From: Paenibacillus taichungensis | Lineage (GTDB): Bacteria; Bacillota; Bacilli; Paenibacillales; Paenibacillaceae | Assembly: GCF_013359905.1 (NCBI RefSeq) | Contig: NZ_JABMCC010000121.1 | Location: 434,001-498,000, forward strand | DNA: 64,000 nucleotides | Reading direction: 5' to 3' | Part shown: positions 8,199 to 16,696 of the stretch, piece by piece | Layout of the letters: each line of letters begins with the position of its first letter | Position numbering within the stretch: the stretch's first letter is position 1 | Notes under the pieces: generated by a model | Databases searched by the model: none | The model's input: the letters and a program-made list of their open reading frames with translations, nothing else | Told to the model about the DNA's origin: nothing | Program-made: the position numbers and the translations under genes

Positions 8199-8303
8199 GC
8201 TTCATTTAAGTCTGAATTTTACATCATTCGATTCCGTTCAACAGATGATGTGAAATAATCACAAGATTTTACAAAATAAAGCATGACTAAAATAAAAGAA
8301 TGT

Positions 8304-8350
8304 TATAATACTTTACGTCTCTTTTCCTATAGATATAATATAGAAAAGAG
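8304..8350 (+). promoter_or_regulatory. Candidate promoter with adjacent inverted repeat, upstream of the chemoreceptor gene
   Basis: TATAAT at 8304-8309 (weak -35) is followed by CTCTTTTCCTATA (8319-8331) and TATAGAAAAGAG (8339-8350), 12-bp arms with one bulged C. The repeat would span about +3 to +34, a position that suits a repressor site or a leader hairpin. Confidence 0.45.
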
Positions 8351-8440
8351 TAATTTGCAAGATGCCAAAAGAAGGGTAAAACAACGACAAAAGCACCTAA
8401 AATACGGAGTGGCCGAAGATGGGCACAAGGGGGAAATCAT

Positions 8441-10153
8441 ATGTTCAGCAGATTCAAGATCAAGAGTATCGGTCTGCGTATCAGCATCGCGTTCTATCTA
8501 TTAATCCTCTGTTTAATTCTTCTTAGTGTCACGATTGTTACACAAATGAACTCAATGGAAAAAAACACGAATCTGATCACCAATAACTGGATGCCCTCCA
8601 TCCAGCAGATTAACCGATTGAATTATACAACAGAACATATTTTGTCATTGAGCTATCGTCACTTTGATGCACAGGCAGGGGCCAAAGCGGACCTTGCTGA
8701 AGAGCGCACCAAATACATTCGCGAAACGGCCCAGGCTATTAAAATATATGATCAGCAGGAGAAGACAGCTGAAGAAAAAGAGCAATGGGAAGCATTAAAG
8801 AGCAAGTGGGAAGCTTACCTCAAGATAAACACGCAATCCATCAAGCTGAGTGATGAAGGTCAGGAACAACTGGCTAAGGAAGTATCCGAAAAAGGGGCCG
8901 CCTCCTTCGATGCCATGCAAGTCCATCTGGACTATCTGGTGGATTACAATCAGCAGCAGTCCGATCTCTCTGCGGCTCAGACGATCAGATCCGTCCAAGA
9001 TGGCCGAATCATTATCGTCATTGGTGTTCTTGTAATGATTATCATTACAGCAATTGCGATCCCAATTATCCGTTCACAAGTCGTTAAACCACTGCTTCGG
9101 GTGATCAGTGCCGTGAAACTGATTGCGGAAGGTCAATTGAATGTCCAGGACATACATACCAAACATGAAGACGAAGTTGGTGTTCTTGCCAAAGCTGTGA
9201 ATGACATGAAAGGTAATCTGACGTCCATGGTATTGAATGTTAGACGAATTGCTGAAGCCGTCAACCGCCAAAGTAGTGAATTGGCTATTTCCTCTGAAGA
9301 GGTTAAGATCGGCAGTCGCCAAATTGCCATAACGATGGAAGAGTCAGCAAAAGCGGCAGAGAGTCAGGCAGAAACGGCTGTTGAATCCGCCCGTACCGTC
9401 GAGGGGCTGAACGCAAATATTCAGCAACATTCGGAACAGGGGAATCAGCTTCGTCTGATGTCAGACCTGATTTTGAAACAAGGACAGACCGGCCGCGAGT
9501 CCATGGAGCAATCCGTGAACCAAATGCTACAGATTGCTGGCGCAGTTTCCTCTTCCATGAACAAGATGGAACAGCTGGACCGTAAAAACGAAGATATATC
9601 GCAGTTGGTTCAAGTCATTCATGACATTGCGCGCCAGACCAACCTGCTCGCATTGAATGCTTCCATTGAAGCTGCCCGGGCAGGAGAGAGTGGACGCGGA
9701 TTTGCAGTTGTTGCAGCAGAAGTGCGGAAGTTGTCCGAAGCCGTTCGAACTTCTGTGGAAGAGATTACCGTCATCACGGAGGACATCCAGAAGGATTCTC
9801 AGGGCGTTGTTGAGGAATTACGAACAGGTGTACTGGAAACAGAACGTGGGCAGCAGCAAGTACGTAATTCCGGCAATCTGTTCCGTACCATTAGTGAGTC
9901 GGTAGAGGGTATGGTTCAAGTCATTGGTACAATGACGGATGGACTGGAAGGTATGCAGGAAGCGAGCGGACGGATGAATGATTTCAGTCAACAAATTTCG
10001 GCAGTATCCGAGGAATCCGCGGCAAGTGTAGAGGAAGTGTCAGCGTCAGCCGAAGAACAGGTGAGTTCAATGGAAACGATTAGCGGCAATATTCAAACCC
10101 TGAAAGATCTGTCCGAAGATCTGCTTTCTTCCATTGAAAAATTAAAAATATAA
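8441..10153 (+). CDS. Methyl-accepting chemotaxis protein
   Basis: Transmembrane chemoreceptor, 570 residues. Order: short cytoplasmic N-terminus, membrane helix about 12-34, a 150-residue extracellular helical sensor of four-helix-bundle type, second membrane helix about 187-210 (IIIVIGVLVMIIITAIAIPI), HAMP linker to about 262, then the cytoplasmic coiled-coil signalling domain. The highly conserved hairpin tip is intact: RQTNLLALNASIEAARAGE followed by GRGFAVVAAEVRKLSE, the site that docks CheW and CheA. ATG follows AAGGGGGAA. Ligand unknown. Single-gene unit with a 360-base upstream region. Confidence 0.96.
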   Translation: MFSRFKIKSIGLRISIAFYLLILCLILLSVTIVTQMNSMEKNTNLITNNWMPSIQQINRLNYTTEHILSLSYRHFDAQAGAKADLAEERTKYIRETAQAIKIYDQQEKTAEEKEQWEALKSKWEAYLKINTQSIKLSDEGQEQLAKEVSEKGAASFDAMQVHLDYLVDYNQQQSDLSAAQTIRSVQDGRIIIVIGVLVMIIITAIAIPIIRSQVVKPLLRVISAVKLIAEGQLNVQDIHTKHEDEVGVLAKAVNDMKGNLTSMVLNVRRIAEAVNRQSSELAISSEEVKIGSRQIAITMEESAKAAESQAETAVESARTVEGLNANIQQHSEQGNQLRLMSDLILKQGQTGRESMEQSVNQMLQIAGAVSSSMNKMEQLDRKNEDISQLVQVIHDIARQTNLLALNASIEAARAGESGRGFAVVAAEVRKLSEAVRTSVEEITVITEDIQKDSQGVVEELRTGVLETERGQQQVRNSGNLFRTISESVEGMVQVIGTMTDGLEGMQEASGRMNDFSQQISAVSEESAASVEEVSASAEEQVSSMETISGNIQTLKDLSEDLLSSIEKLKI

Positions 10154-10197
10154 AACCTCTTCTTATAATAGAAGAAACATGAAGGACGGCTACCATA

Positions 10198-11172
10198 TTG
10201 AGCTCTACAAACAGCAAAGATTCAGTTGTCGGAAGTTACGTATATACCTTCGCTTGCCATGAGAATGAACGTGCCCTATGTGAATTGGAATTGGAAACGA
10301 TGCTCGTTCCTGGGACAGATATTGGTTCAGGAGATCACGCCTATGTACGCTCCAATATTTGCATTCCACCAGGTAGAAGTCCATTTGTCCGGGGCAGACT
10401 GGATGTGATGGCCGAAGCGGATACAGTAGCAGGTCTGAAACCTGCTGCTTCACAAGTCGCCTTGTCATCTCGTGAAACGTTCAAGGTTGTCTGCTTGAAA
10501 GAGGGTGATGACATGCCGGATTATGCGCATTCTCGTTTGCTGGAAAAAGAGCTGGGCATGTGCATTAAAGGCAAAGCTATGATGAAACAGCCTGACGTGA
10601 CTTTTGGACTAATGCATGTGAATGGAAAATGGCTCTTCGGTCAATGGACAGAAGCCGATCGCTCGTGGCAAACCCATCATCAGAAGCCGCAAAATTACTC
10701 CACAGGCCTTGGTGTTACGTTAGCCAGAGCGTTAGTCAATATTGCTATTCCGCAAGTGGAGGGGCATCAGTTGCTCGATCCATGCTGCGGAATGGGAACC
10801 GTTGTAATTGAGGCATTGTCGATGGGAATTGAGGTCAAGGGAAATGATTTGAACCCTTTGGCGGTACAGGGTGCACGCATTAATCTTCCTCATTATGGGT
10901 ATGATCCAACCAGAATTACCCTCGGGGATATGAATGATCTGGAAGGTTTCTACGATGCAGCCATTCTGGACATGCCATATAATCTCTGTTCTGTTCTTCC
11001 GGATGAGGAACAACTTGCCATGTTGACGAGTTTGAAGAGACTTGCAGGACGGGCAGTGATCGTTTCCACCGAATGGGTGGAGGGGCACATTCTGGATGCC
11101 GGATGGAACATTGATCAGTATCGAACGGTGAGCAAAGGCACGTTTATACGTCACATTTGGCTATGCACTTAG
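10198..11172 (+). CDS. SAM-dependent RNA methyltransferase-like protein (UPF0020/TRM11 type)
   Basis: Putative methyltransferase, 324 residues. A TTG start at 10198 fits AAGGACGG (10182-10189). The C-terminal half carries the Rossmann SAM site LLDPCCGMGTVVIEA (about residues 198-212), the acidic ribose contact VKGNDLNPLAV, and a catalytic-loop motif DMPYN where the N6-adenine/N2-guanine enzymes have (D/N)PPY, so the first proline is replaced by methionine. The N-terminal half is THUMP-like in position but I cannot assign it firmly. The same architecture occurs in tRNA m2G methyltransferases; the target here is unknown. Confidence 0.75.
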   Translation: MSSTNSKDSVVGSYVYTFACHENERALCELELETMLVPGTDIGSGDHAYVRSNICIPPGRSPFVRGRLDVMAEADTVAGLKPAASQVALSSRETFKVVCLKEGDDMPDYAHSRLLEKELGMCIKGKAMMKQPDVTFGLMHVNGKWLFGQWTEADRSWQTHHQKPQNYSTGLGVTLARALVNIAIPQVEGHQLLDPCCGMGTVVIEALSMGIEVKGNDLNPLAVQGARINLPHYGYDPTRITLGDMNDLEGFYDAAILDMPYNLCSVLPDEEQLAMLTSLKRLAGRAVIVSTEWVEGHILDAGWNIDQYRTVSKGTFIRHIWLCT

Positions 11173-11195
11173 AACGGCTGCGCTGAAAATAACAG

Positions 11196-11244
11196 AAAAA
11201 ACCTCCATACCGGAAAAAATCCATTTTCCGGTATGGAGGTTTTT
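11196..11244. terminator. Bidirectional terminator between converging genes
   Basis: AAAAACCTCCATACCGGAAAA and its exact complement (11224-11244) around a 7-base loop. Both strands end in T runs, serving the methyltransferase gene on + and the dehydrogenase gene on -. Confidence 0.95.
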
Positions 11245-11308
11245 GATTTTCGTAGGGAAACTACCTTACATGAATTTGTACAATTTCACCTAGGACCATC
11301 TGGAATTT

Positions 11309-12265
11309 TTAGTATTTATGACTATAATTCACCAGATTGAGCGGAAGGGTTTTTCCGGCGATATATGCTTCCAAATTTTGAACAAAAATATCAAGTGCCC
11401 GCTCGGTGTATTGCTCTGTACTGCCTGCAATATGCGGAGTAATCAAGACGTTATCCTTACCCCATAGTGGATGATCTGCGGGGAGCGGTTCCTCCTCGAA
11501 TACATCAAGTGCAGCAAAGGCAACCTGTCCACTGTCCAGTGCACCCAGCAGAGCTTCCGTATTTACGCTTGGGCCACGTCCCACGTTGACGAAACAGGAA
11601 CCGGATTTGAAATGCTCAAATGCAGACTGATTATAGATATGATGCGTTTCATCTGTGAGTGGCAAAATATTGATGACGTAATCGCCTTGCCCCAGTGCTT
11701 CGTGTAAGCCGGACATATTGTACATTTGGTCTACATTTGGAACGTCTTTTCCGGAGCGACGAACCCCAATGACGTTCATGCCTAGTGCTTTGAGAATACG
11801 TGCGGTTTCTGTTCCAATCTCTCCAACGCCGACGATAACCGCTGTTTTGCCATGCAATTCCGGAAGTGGTTTGCCTGGGGATTTCCATTCTGCCTGCTGC
11901 TGGTGCAGCATCGCTTGTCTGAGCCAGCGGCTGTGGGACAACATCATACCAAGAATAATCTCGGTTATGGGAATGGCGTGTACGCCATTAGCACTGGTTA
12001 CCAATATGCTTTTTTGTTCCAAATCTGAGAAAGGAAGGTTGTCCACACCTGCGGACCAGACTTGAACCCATTTTAAAGGGCTGTTTTCTTTCAGTGCATG
12101 TTCGGTTACCAGAGGAGACCAGCCTAAGACAATTTCGGCTTCTTTTAACTCTGATGTGTCAATCTCTTTGGCTTTGCCAACCGTAAGTGTATAACCTGGT
12201 GCTGCATCCAGAATACGTTGTTGCTGCTTTGTCGACAAGGATGGAAAACATACAATTTTACCCAT
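11309..12265 (-). CDS. D-2-hydroxyacid dehydrogenase (NAD-dependent)
   Basis: Cytosolic oxidoreductase of the D-isomer-specific 2-hydroxyacid dehydrogenase family, 318 residues, interconverting a 2-keto acid and a D-2-hydroxy acid. The dinucleotide fold is marked by VIVGVGEIGTETARILKALG (about 140-160). The catalytic Arg, Glu and His are in NVGRGPSVN, LDVFEEEPLP and ITPHIAGSTEQY. The adenosine-binding position after the second strand is VRRSGK, which leaves NADP use open. Starts at an ATG behind AGGAGG. No catabolic partner gene nearby, so the substrate cannot be named. Confidence 0.93.
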   Translation of the reverse strand: MGKIVCFPSLSTKQQQRILDAAPGYTLTVGKAKEIDTSELKEAEIVLGWSPLVTEHALKENSPLKWVQVWSAGVDNLPFSDLEQKSILVTSANGVHAIPITEIILGMMLSHSRWLRQAMLHQQQAEWKSPGKPLPELHGKTAVIVGVGEIGTETARILKALGMNVIGVRRSGKDVPNVDQMYNMSGLHEALGQGDYVINILPLTDETHHIYNQSAFEHFKSGSCFVNVGRGPSVNTEALLGALDSGQVAFAALDVFEEEPLPADHPLWGKDNVLITPHIAGSTEQYTERALDIFVQNLEAYIAGKTLPLNLVNYSHKY

Positions 12266-12454
12266 AGTTAGTGGCCTCCTGAATTGAAATAAGTTGTGGT
12301 ATTAGTTTAGCAGAAAAGAAGGCGATGTGCGTAAAAGGCAGGAATACAGCCTCATGTGCAAATCCCAAAAATTGTGTCACTCTATACTTAACCAGCTTGA
12401 AACCATAGAGACGACTGTGAAATAATAAAACGAACTCTAGAAGAGGTGTATACC

Positions 12455-13063
12455 ATGAATAACTATTCACATTCACATACGGATCTTCCATCCCGACGGG
12501 AACGATTGTTTATTGCACTCCGGGTGCCGGCACATATTCAGAATTCACTTCGGATATCTGCGGAACAGGTGCAAGGAAAGCTTGATTTTCGCAAATGGAC
12601 GGACTACCGGGATTATCATATTACATTGCAATTTCTGGGGGATACCCTTGTTAGTGACATTGGACATCTGCGGAAAGCGCTACGTTTGGCAACGGTCGGG
12701 TTCCAGCCGTTTGAACTGCAATTATCCGGATGGGGAACGTTCGGTTTGGAAGAGGCACCAAAGGTATTGTGGAAAGGTGTTGAAGGAGAAGTGGACCAAC
12801 TTCATCTTCTGCAAAAACAGATCGTGGGCGCAACTGCTGCCCTTGGATTTGAGGCCGAATTAAGACCTTATTCTCCTCATATTACGATTGCGCGTAAATT
12901 TCTGGGCCAGAACCCAGGAAATGAAGATAAAGGAATATTTGGAGTGCTTCCAGGGCAATTTTTAGGTGTTAATTCTTGGATGGTCCAAGATTTTGTGCTT
13001 TATGTGACACAGCCAGGTCAGGCGCCGATGTATGAGGTCGTGGATACGTTTTCTTTTTCCTGA
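12455..13063 (+). CDS. thpR: RNA 2',3'-cyclic phosphodiesterase
   Basis: Member of the 2H phosphoesterase superfamily (LigT/ThpR), 202 residues, hydrolysing 2',3'-cyclic phosphate ends of RNA. Both HxT motifs are present: YHITLQFLGD (about residue 55) and SPHITIARKF (about 145), each from one lobe of the bilobed fold. ATG at 12455 follows AGAGGTG at 8 bases and yields MNNYSHSHTDLPSRRERLFI; an earlier GTG at 12446 overlaps the ribosome site. Confidence 0.9.
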   Translation: MNNYSHSHTDLPSRRERLFIALRVPAHIQNSLRISAEQVQGKLDFRKWTDYRDYHITLQFLGDTLVSDIGHLRKALRLATVGFQPFELQLSGWGTFGLEEAPKVLWKGVEGEVDQLHLLQKQIVGATAALGFEAELRPYSPHITIARKFLGQNPGNEDKGIFGVLPGQFLGVNSWMVQDFVLYVTQPGQAPMYEVVDTFSFS

Positions 13064-13090
13064 AACTCATTGATATGACATAAAATCACA

Positions 13091-13119
13091 TTGACATAAC
13101 GTTATTCCCTATGTAATAT
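13091..13119 (+). promoter_or_regulatory. Sigma-A promoter for the cell-wall hydrolase gene
   Basis: TTGACA (13091-13096), 17-base spacer, TAATAT (13114-13119). Confidence 0.75.
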
Positions 13120-13193
13120 TAGCCATCGTTATTCAAATTCTTTTTTTGTGGTTACTTAGTTTAGGGAATTGTTTCGACAGGAGGAATCTTCGA

Positions 13194-14051
13194 ATGGATA
13201 TTATAAGCAAGAATCGTTGGGTGGCACCGATGTTATCTGTGCTGCTTGTATGTATAGTGGGGGCTAACGTCGTTCAGGCGACTGGAAAATGGAATGAGGC
13301 AAGTGATAGCAAACAGATGACCGAACTTGCGGCATCTGCAGAAAATAGTGAAAATTCTTTTAGCGGAGACAGGCGTATGATGCAAGACGGGACAAGTCTA
13401 TCTTCTGATGCGTCTACACAGACTGATAACTGGACCAATTCGCTCCCGGCCAAGAACTGGCTGACGGCTGCCCAGGAAGAGCAGGAACAGAAAGAAGCCA
13501 AGGCTAAACATGCGGCCAGAGCTGCAGCAGCGGCCAAAGCAAAGAAAGAGGCTGCTCTGAAATTGGCCAAGATAGAGCATGCCAAAGCGGTAGCTGCAAT
13601 TACGACTCCCCCCCAAAAACTTTACTTTACACGGACCAAACTCCTGAACCAGGAAGACTCGAAACTTGCAACCTGGTCATACAGTGTGTCCGATAAAGAG
13701 CTGCTTCTGCTGCAAAAAATTGTCATGGCAGAGGCGGAAGGTGAACCGTACGAAGGCAAAGTGGCAGTTGCCAATGTTGTCTTAAACCGGCTGCGGTCAG
13801 CCAATTTTCCCGATACCATTTACAAAGTAATCTACCAGAAATCTCAATTCAGTCCTGTAGCGAACGGGCGCTTGAAACGTGTTACTCCTAATGAGGACAG
13901 TATCAAGGCAGTTAATGCAGCGTTGAATGGGAAAAAGGAAGTCGCCGATGATACGTATTATTTCTTGTCATTGACGCTTGCGGACGATCTGACAGTGGCT
14001 CGCTCCCAGAAAAAAGTAAAAACGATCGGGCATCATACTTTTTACAAGTAA
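13194..14051 (+). CDS. Secreted cell wall hydrolase, SleB/CwlJ family
   Basis: Predicted peptidoglycan hydrolase, 285 residues. A hydrophobic N-terminal segment ending VGANVVQAT acts as signal peptide or anchor. A Lys/Ala/Glu-rich helical linker (about 95-145) joins it to the C-terminal hydrolase_2 domain, recognised by LLQKIVMAEAEGEPYEGKVA, VVLNRLRSANFP and SQFSPVANG. The Glu in the AEAEGEP motif is the presumed catalytic acid. SleB and CwlJ act on spore cortex, but many Paenibacillus paralogs are vegetative: the strong sigma-A promoter and absence of a ypeB partner favour that here. ATG follows AGGAGGAAT. Confidence 0.88.
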   Translation: MDIISKNRWVAPMLSVLLVCIVGANVVQATGKWNEASDSKQMTELAASAENSENSFSGDRRMMQDGTSLSSDASTQTDNWTNSLPAKNWLTAAQEEQEQKEAKAKHAARAAAAAKAKKEAALKLAKIEHAKAVAAITTPPQKLYFTRTKLLNQEDSKLATWSYSVSDKELLLLQKIVMAEAEGEPYEGKVAVANVVLNRLRSANFPDTIYKVIYQKSQFSPVANGRLKRVTPNEDSIKAVNAALNGKKEVADDTYYFLSLTLADDLTVARSQKKVKTIGHHTFYK

Positions 14052-14068
14052 TTGACCAGTAAATTCTG

Positions 14069-14139
14069 CAAACAGGCAGGGTAGTTAACTATGTATTCGC
14101 TACATAGACCTTGAAAAGCCCTGTAATGCAGTTTTATTT
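14069..14139 (+). terminator. Possible terminator after the cell-wall hydrolase gene
   Basis: CTGC...CAGGG and CCCTG...GCAG enclose a CTATGT/ACATAG hairpin (near 14089-14106) and are followed by TTTTATTT. The stem is interrupted, so this is tentative. Confidence 0.4.
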
Positions 14140-14226
14140 CGTCGTTTTTAACTTTATTGGCGATGAGAGTTTGTTATTTAAATTACCCTTTTTTGCAGCA
14201 AATCATACGGAGATAAGATTGAAATA

Positions 14227-14270
14227 AAAGAAGGTTCTCTTCCGGATTAATGGAGGGGAACCTTCTTTGT
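14227..14270. terminator. Terminator hairpin between converging genes
   Basis: AAAGAAGGTTC...GGAACCTTCTTT with a middle CTTCC/GGAGG match. The T tail is better on the minus strand (TTTTATTTC), so it mainly serves the glycosyltransferase gene. Confidence 0.8.
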
Positions 14271-14328
14271 GCATGTCTTTAAGAGATGAAATACCTTCGT
14301 AGAACGACTAGAAGGGGTCATAGAGCTG

Positions 14329-15549
14329 CTAGAATGGAATTCTGGTACCTGACAGCGAAGTTGCCCCGATTCCGGCTGTGAAGCGCTCCTTGGGCGCCGA
14401 TGTGACTTCCGCTGTAGCCGGGAACAATAAATCATGGACAGCCTGGGCACAACACGTTGGATCGTAGGTGTTTCTGTTCCCTGGTTTGTGGACTGCTTTC
14501 AGCTGGCTTTCAGCTTCACGTGGTGCATAGATCTGCTCACACAAATGCCTGAAGCGATTGGTAATAACGTCAGCAGAGTGAATGATTTGACCGTATCCGG
14601 CTTGTACAAAATATTCACAGTTCTCTTCTTCCTGTCCCGGCAATGGAGGTACGAATAACATCGGCAAGCCTTTAGCCAATGCTTCTGTACAAGTCATGCC
14701 ACCTGGTTTCGTAATGAGCACATCGGATACGTCCATCAGTTTGCTGACCTCACGAGTATACCCAAGAATGCGTATATTCGGATGTTGGAAGCAGGACATT
14801 TCCTTCAGCTTGGCAATCATTTTCTCATTGCTTCCCAGACAGAAAAGCAGCTGTACCCGATCCGCCCATGACGTGAGGGTCTTCATATGCTCTTCATCAA
14901 AGGAAAGTCCCCATCCGCCACCCATTAGCAGAGCAGTGGGTATGTTCTGAAGCCCCATTTCCTGTCGGAGGCTTACCTTGTCTCCTGCTTCCCAGAAGTC
15001 AGGATGAACAGGAATACCGGTGATTTGGATGCGAGAGGGTTCAACACCCCTGATCTCAAGCAGAGCCTTAACTTGTGGTGTGGATACCAAATATTTGTTG
15101 ACCTCGGGATTAATCCACGTTGCATGTACGTCGTAGTCTGTGACCAGTGTATAAAGTGGAATATTAAGTCCCTGACGTTTCAGTCGTGAGATGACCGCAT
15201 TCGGAAATGGATGAGTACAGATCACGGCATCGGGTTTCAATTGGGATACGACCTGAGCCGTCTGTGTATAGAAAATCCGATGCAAGGCCAGTTTGGTAAA
15301 TCCGTTTAGTGATTTGTTATATTGTGTCCGATACAGCAGACTGACCAGCTTGGGCTGAACGGTTAGTGTCTTGCGGTATGCAGACAGAATAAGCGGAGCC
15401 ATGGTTGGATTTAAAAATTTGCCGAGCTCAATAACCCGACTATGCACATGTGGACTGACTTTCTTAATGCCGCTTGCGAGCGCATGGGCGGCCTGGGTGT
15501 GACCGGTGCCGAAACCTTCGGATAACAAGAGCACTCTTGGTTTTCGCAT
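14329..15549 (-). CDS. MGDG synthase/MurG-type glycosyltransferase (diacylglycerol glucosyltransferase-like)
   Basis: GT28-family glycosyltransferase, 406 residues, similar in layout to UgtP/YpfP, which transfer glucose from UDP-glucose to diacylglycerol for glycolipid and lipoteichoic acid anchors at the membrane. N-terminal signature VLLLSEGFGTGHTQAAHALA and the monogalactosyldiacylglycerol synthase domain are clear. The C-terminal donor site is in LITKPGGMTCTEALAKGLPM and PPLPGQEEENC. The ATG at 15549 behind AAAGGTGA is chosen over an upstream in-frame ATG with no ribosome site. The last 30 residues are Ser/Thr/Ala-rich and family-atypical. Acceptor specificity is inferred, not shown. Confidence 0.85.
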   Translation of the reverse strand: MRKPRVLLLSEGFGTGHTQAAHALASGIKKVSPHVHSRVIELGKFLNPTMAPLILSAYRKTLTVQPKLVSLLYRTQYNKSLNGFTKLALHRIFYTQTAQVVSQLKPDAVICTHPFPNAVISRLKRQGLNIPLYTLVTDYDVHATWINPEVNKYLVSTPQVKALLEIRGVEPSRIQITGIPVHPDFWEAGDKVSLRQEMGLQNIPTALLMGGGWGLSFDEEHMKTLTSWADRVQLLFCLGSNEKMIAKLKEMSCFQHPNIRILGYTREVSKLMDVSDVLITKPGGMTCTEALAKGLPMLFVPPLPGQEEENCEYFVQAGYGQIIHSADVITNRFRHLCEQIYAPREAESQLKAVHKPGNRNTYDPTCCAQAVHDLLFPATAEVTSAPKERFTAGIGATSLSGTRIPF

Positions 15550-15802
15550 GAGTTCACCTTTATTCATCAATTTAAATTTAACATTCACAGTCATACCGCA
15601 CGTTGCATTACTACATGAATATACAGCGAAGCGGAAAATCATGTTCATTCGTTACATATTTACACTATAGTTAATGTTCTGATACATCAAAACTTCGTCT
15701 TTATCCGTGTTGTTGGAGTCATCATACACTATAGACGACGATAGAAGCAGTTTCCACTGCATTTCGGTTAAAAAAAATTAACACAATTTTTTAATGTTAG
15801 GG

Positions 15803-15831
15803 TTGCAATCTGATGAGGAGAGTGGTAATCT
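15803..15831 (+). promoter_or_regulatory. Promoter of the TetR regulator gene
   Basis: TTGCAA (15803-15808), 17-base spacer, TAATCT (15826-15831), within a 354-base divergent intergenic region. Confidence 0.6.
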
Positions 15832-15836
15832 TGGTT

Positions 15837-15870
15837 TTGACCGAATGACCGAATTGTATTTCTGGTCATT
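15837..15870. promoter_or_regulatory. Candidate TetR operator
   Basis: AATGACC (15844-15850) and GGTCATT (15864-15870) are an inverted repeat; the left side also holds GACCGAAT twice in tandem. It covers the predicted transcription start of the tetR gene, suggesting autoregulation. Confidence 0.5.
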
Positions 15871-15903
15871 TAAAGAGGACGATCAACGAAAACGAGGAGG
15901 GAT

Positions 15904-16488
15904 ATGATGGCTCCGATTGACAGGAGACAGCAGGTCATTCATGCAGCCGCGCAGTCTTTTGCCATGTTTGGATACAAGGCAACCACGATGGATCAGGTAG
16001 CGAAGATTGCGAATGTTGGCAAGGGAACGATCTACACGTTCTTTACGAATAAGGAACAATTGTTTGATCAGATTTTGGTGGAAGTAATCCAGGAAATGAA
16101 AAACATTGCTCATCGTGAAGTTCATCAGGAAAGTGCTTTTTTTGATAATCTGTTTCGTGTGCTTGATTCATTGCTAGAGTTTCGTCGTGATCACGATTTG
16201 CTGGTTAAATTGTCCCAGGAGCTTAAGGATTTTGGAACTCTTCAGGCCAAGGAAGGTTTGGAGAAAGTGGAGAAAGTTATCTCCGATTTTCTGGCACGGG
16301 AGCTTGAGAAGGCAAGAGACAACGGAGAGATTCGTGATTGTGATCCACAGGTAGTTTCCTTTATGATGATTCGTTTGTACATTGCCCTCACCTCAGACTG
16401 GAGCAAGCAACACGAGCCGCTGAGCAAAGAGGAAATCAAGAATTACTTTCGCCTTTTCTTAATGGAAGGAATTGCTGCAGCAACGTAA
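15904..16488 (+). CDS. TetR/AcrR family transcriptional regulator
   Basis: One-component repressor, 194 residues. N-terminal HTH: IDRRQQVIHAAAQSFAMFGY, TMDQVAKIANVGKGTIYTFF and TNKEQLFDQIL (about 5-62). The C-terminal helical ligand domain is of the kind seen in YhgD-like regulators that neighbour YhgE genes. Start behind GAGGAGGGAT; a second ATG at 15907 is equally possible. It most likely controls itself and the YhgE/Pip gene 208 bases downstream, both of which have inverted repeats in their promoters. Confidence 0.92.
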   Translation: MMAPIDRRQQVIHAAAQSFAMFGYKATTMDQVAKIANVGKGTIYTFFTNKEQLFDQILVEVIQEMKNIAHREVHQESAFFDNLFRVLDSLLEFRRDHDLLVKLSQELKDFGTLQAKEGLEKVEKVISDFLARELEKARDNGEIRDCDPQVVSFMMIRLYIALTSDWSKQHEPLSKEEIKNYFRLFLMEGIAAAT

Positions 16489-16544
16489 CCCGAATTTATT
16501 ATTACTATAATATGGGTTAGTCATACGATTGAAGGCAGTGAGGG

Positions 16545-16571
16545 CTTGTCGAGAGACAGGTTTGTTTTTTT
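16545..16571 (+). terminator. Terminator of the tetR gene
   Basis: CTTGTC, GAGA loop, GACAGG (one G.T pair), then TTTGTTTTTTT. Confidence 0.75.
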
Positions 16572-16577
16572 GCTCTA

Positions 16578-16633
16578 AAGTGACCGTTTGAGGAAAGTAG
16601 TCACTTCGTGTTTCGGTAAATTTCCGAAACGCG
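16578..16633. promoter_or_regulatory. Two inverted repeats upstream of the YhgE/Pip gene
   Basis: AAGTGAC (16578-16584) with GTCACTT (16600-16606), and directly after it CGTGTTTCGG (16607-16616) with CCGAAACGCG (16624-16633). The first resembles the GACC/GGTC palindrome before tetR in spacing and in its GTGACC core. Likely operator region for the TetR protein. Confidence 0.5.
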
Positions 16634-16696
16634 TCAAATTAATTTCATTATGGTTATTCTGCTTAGGAAGCAGAGAGAACAAGGGGAGAAAATGAC

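Noticed and set aside
8395..8430. Sigma-D promoter of the chemoreceptor gene
   Set aside because: TAAA and CCGAAGAT are present but only 11 bases apart, too short for the 14-16 expected.
8370..8440. c-di-GMP (GEMM) riboswitch before the chemoreceptor gene
   Set aside because: Some GEMM-like words are present (GCACC, GGCC), but the conserved core and tetraloop-receptor pairing cannot be drawn.
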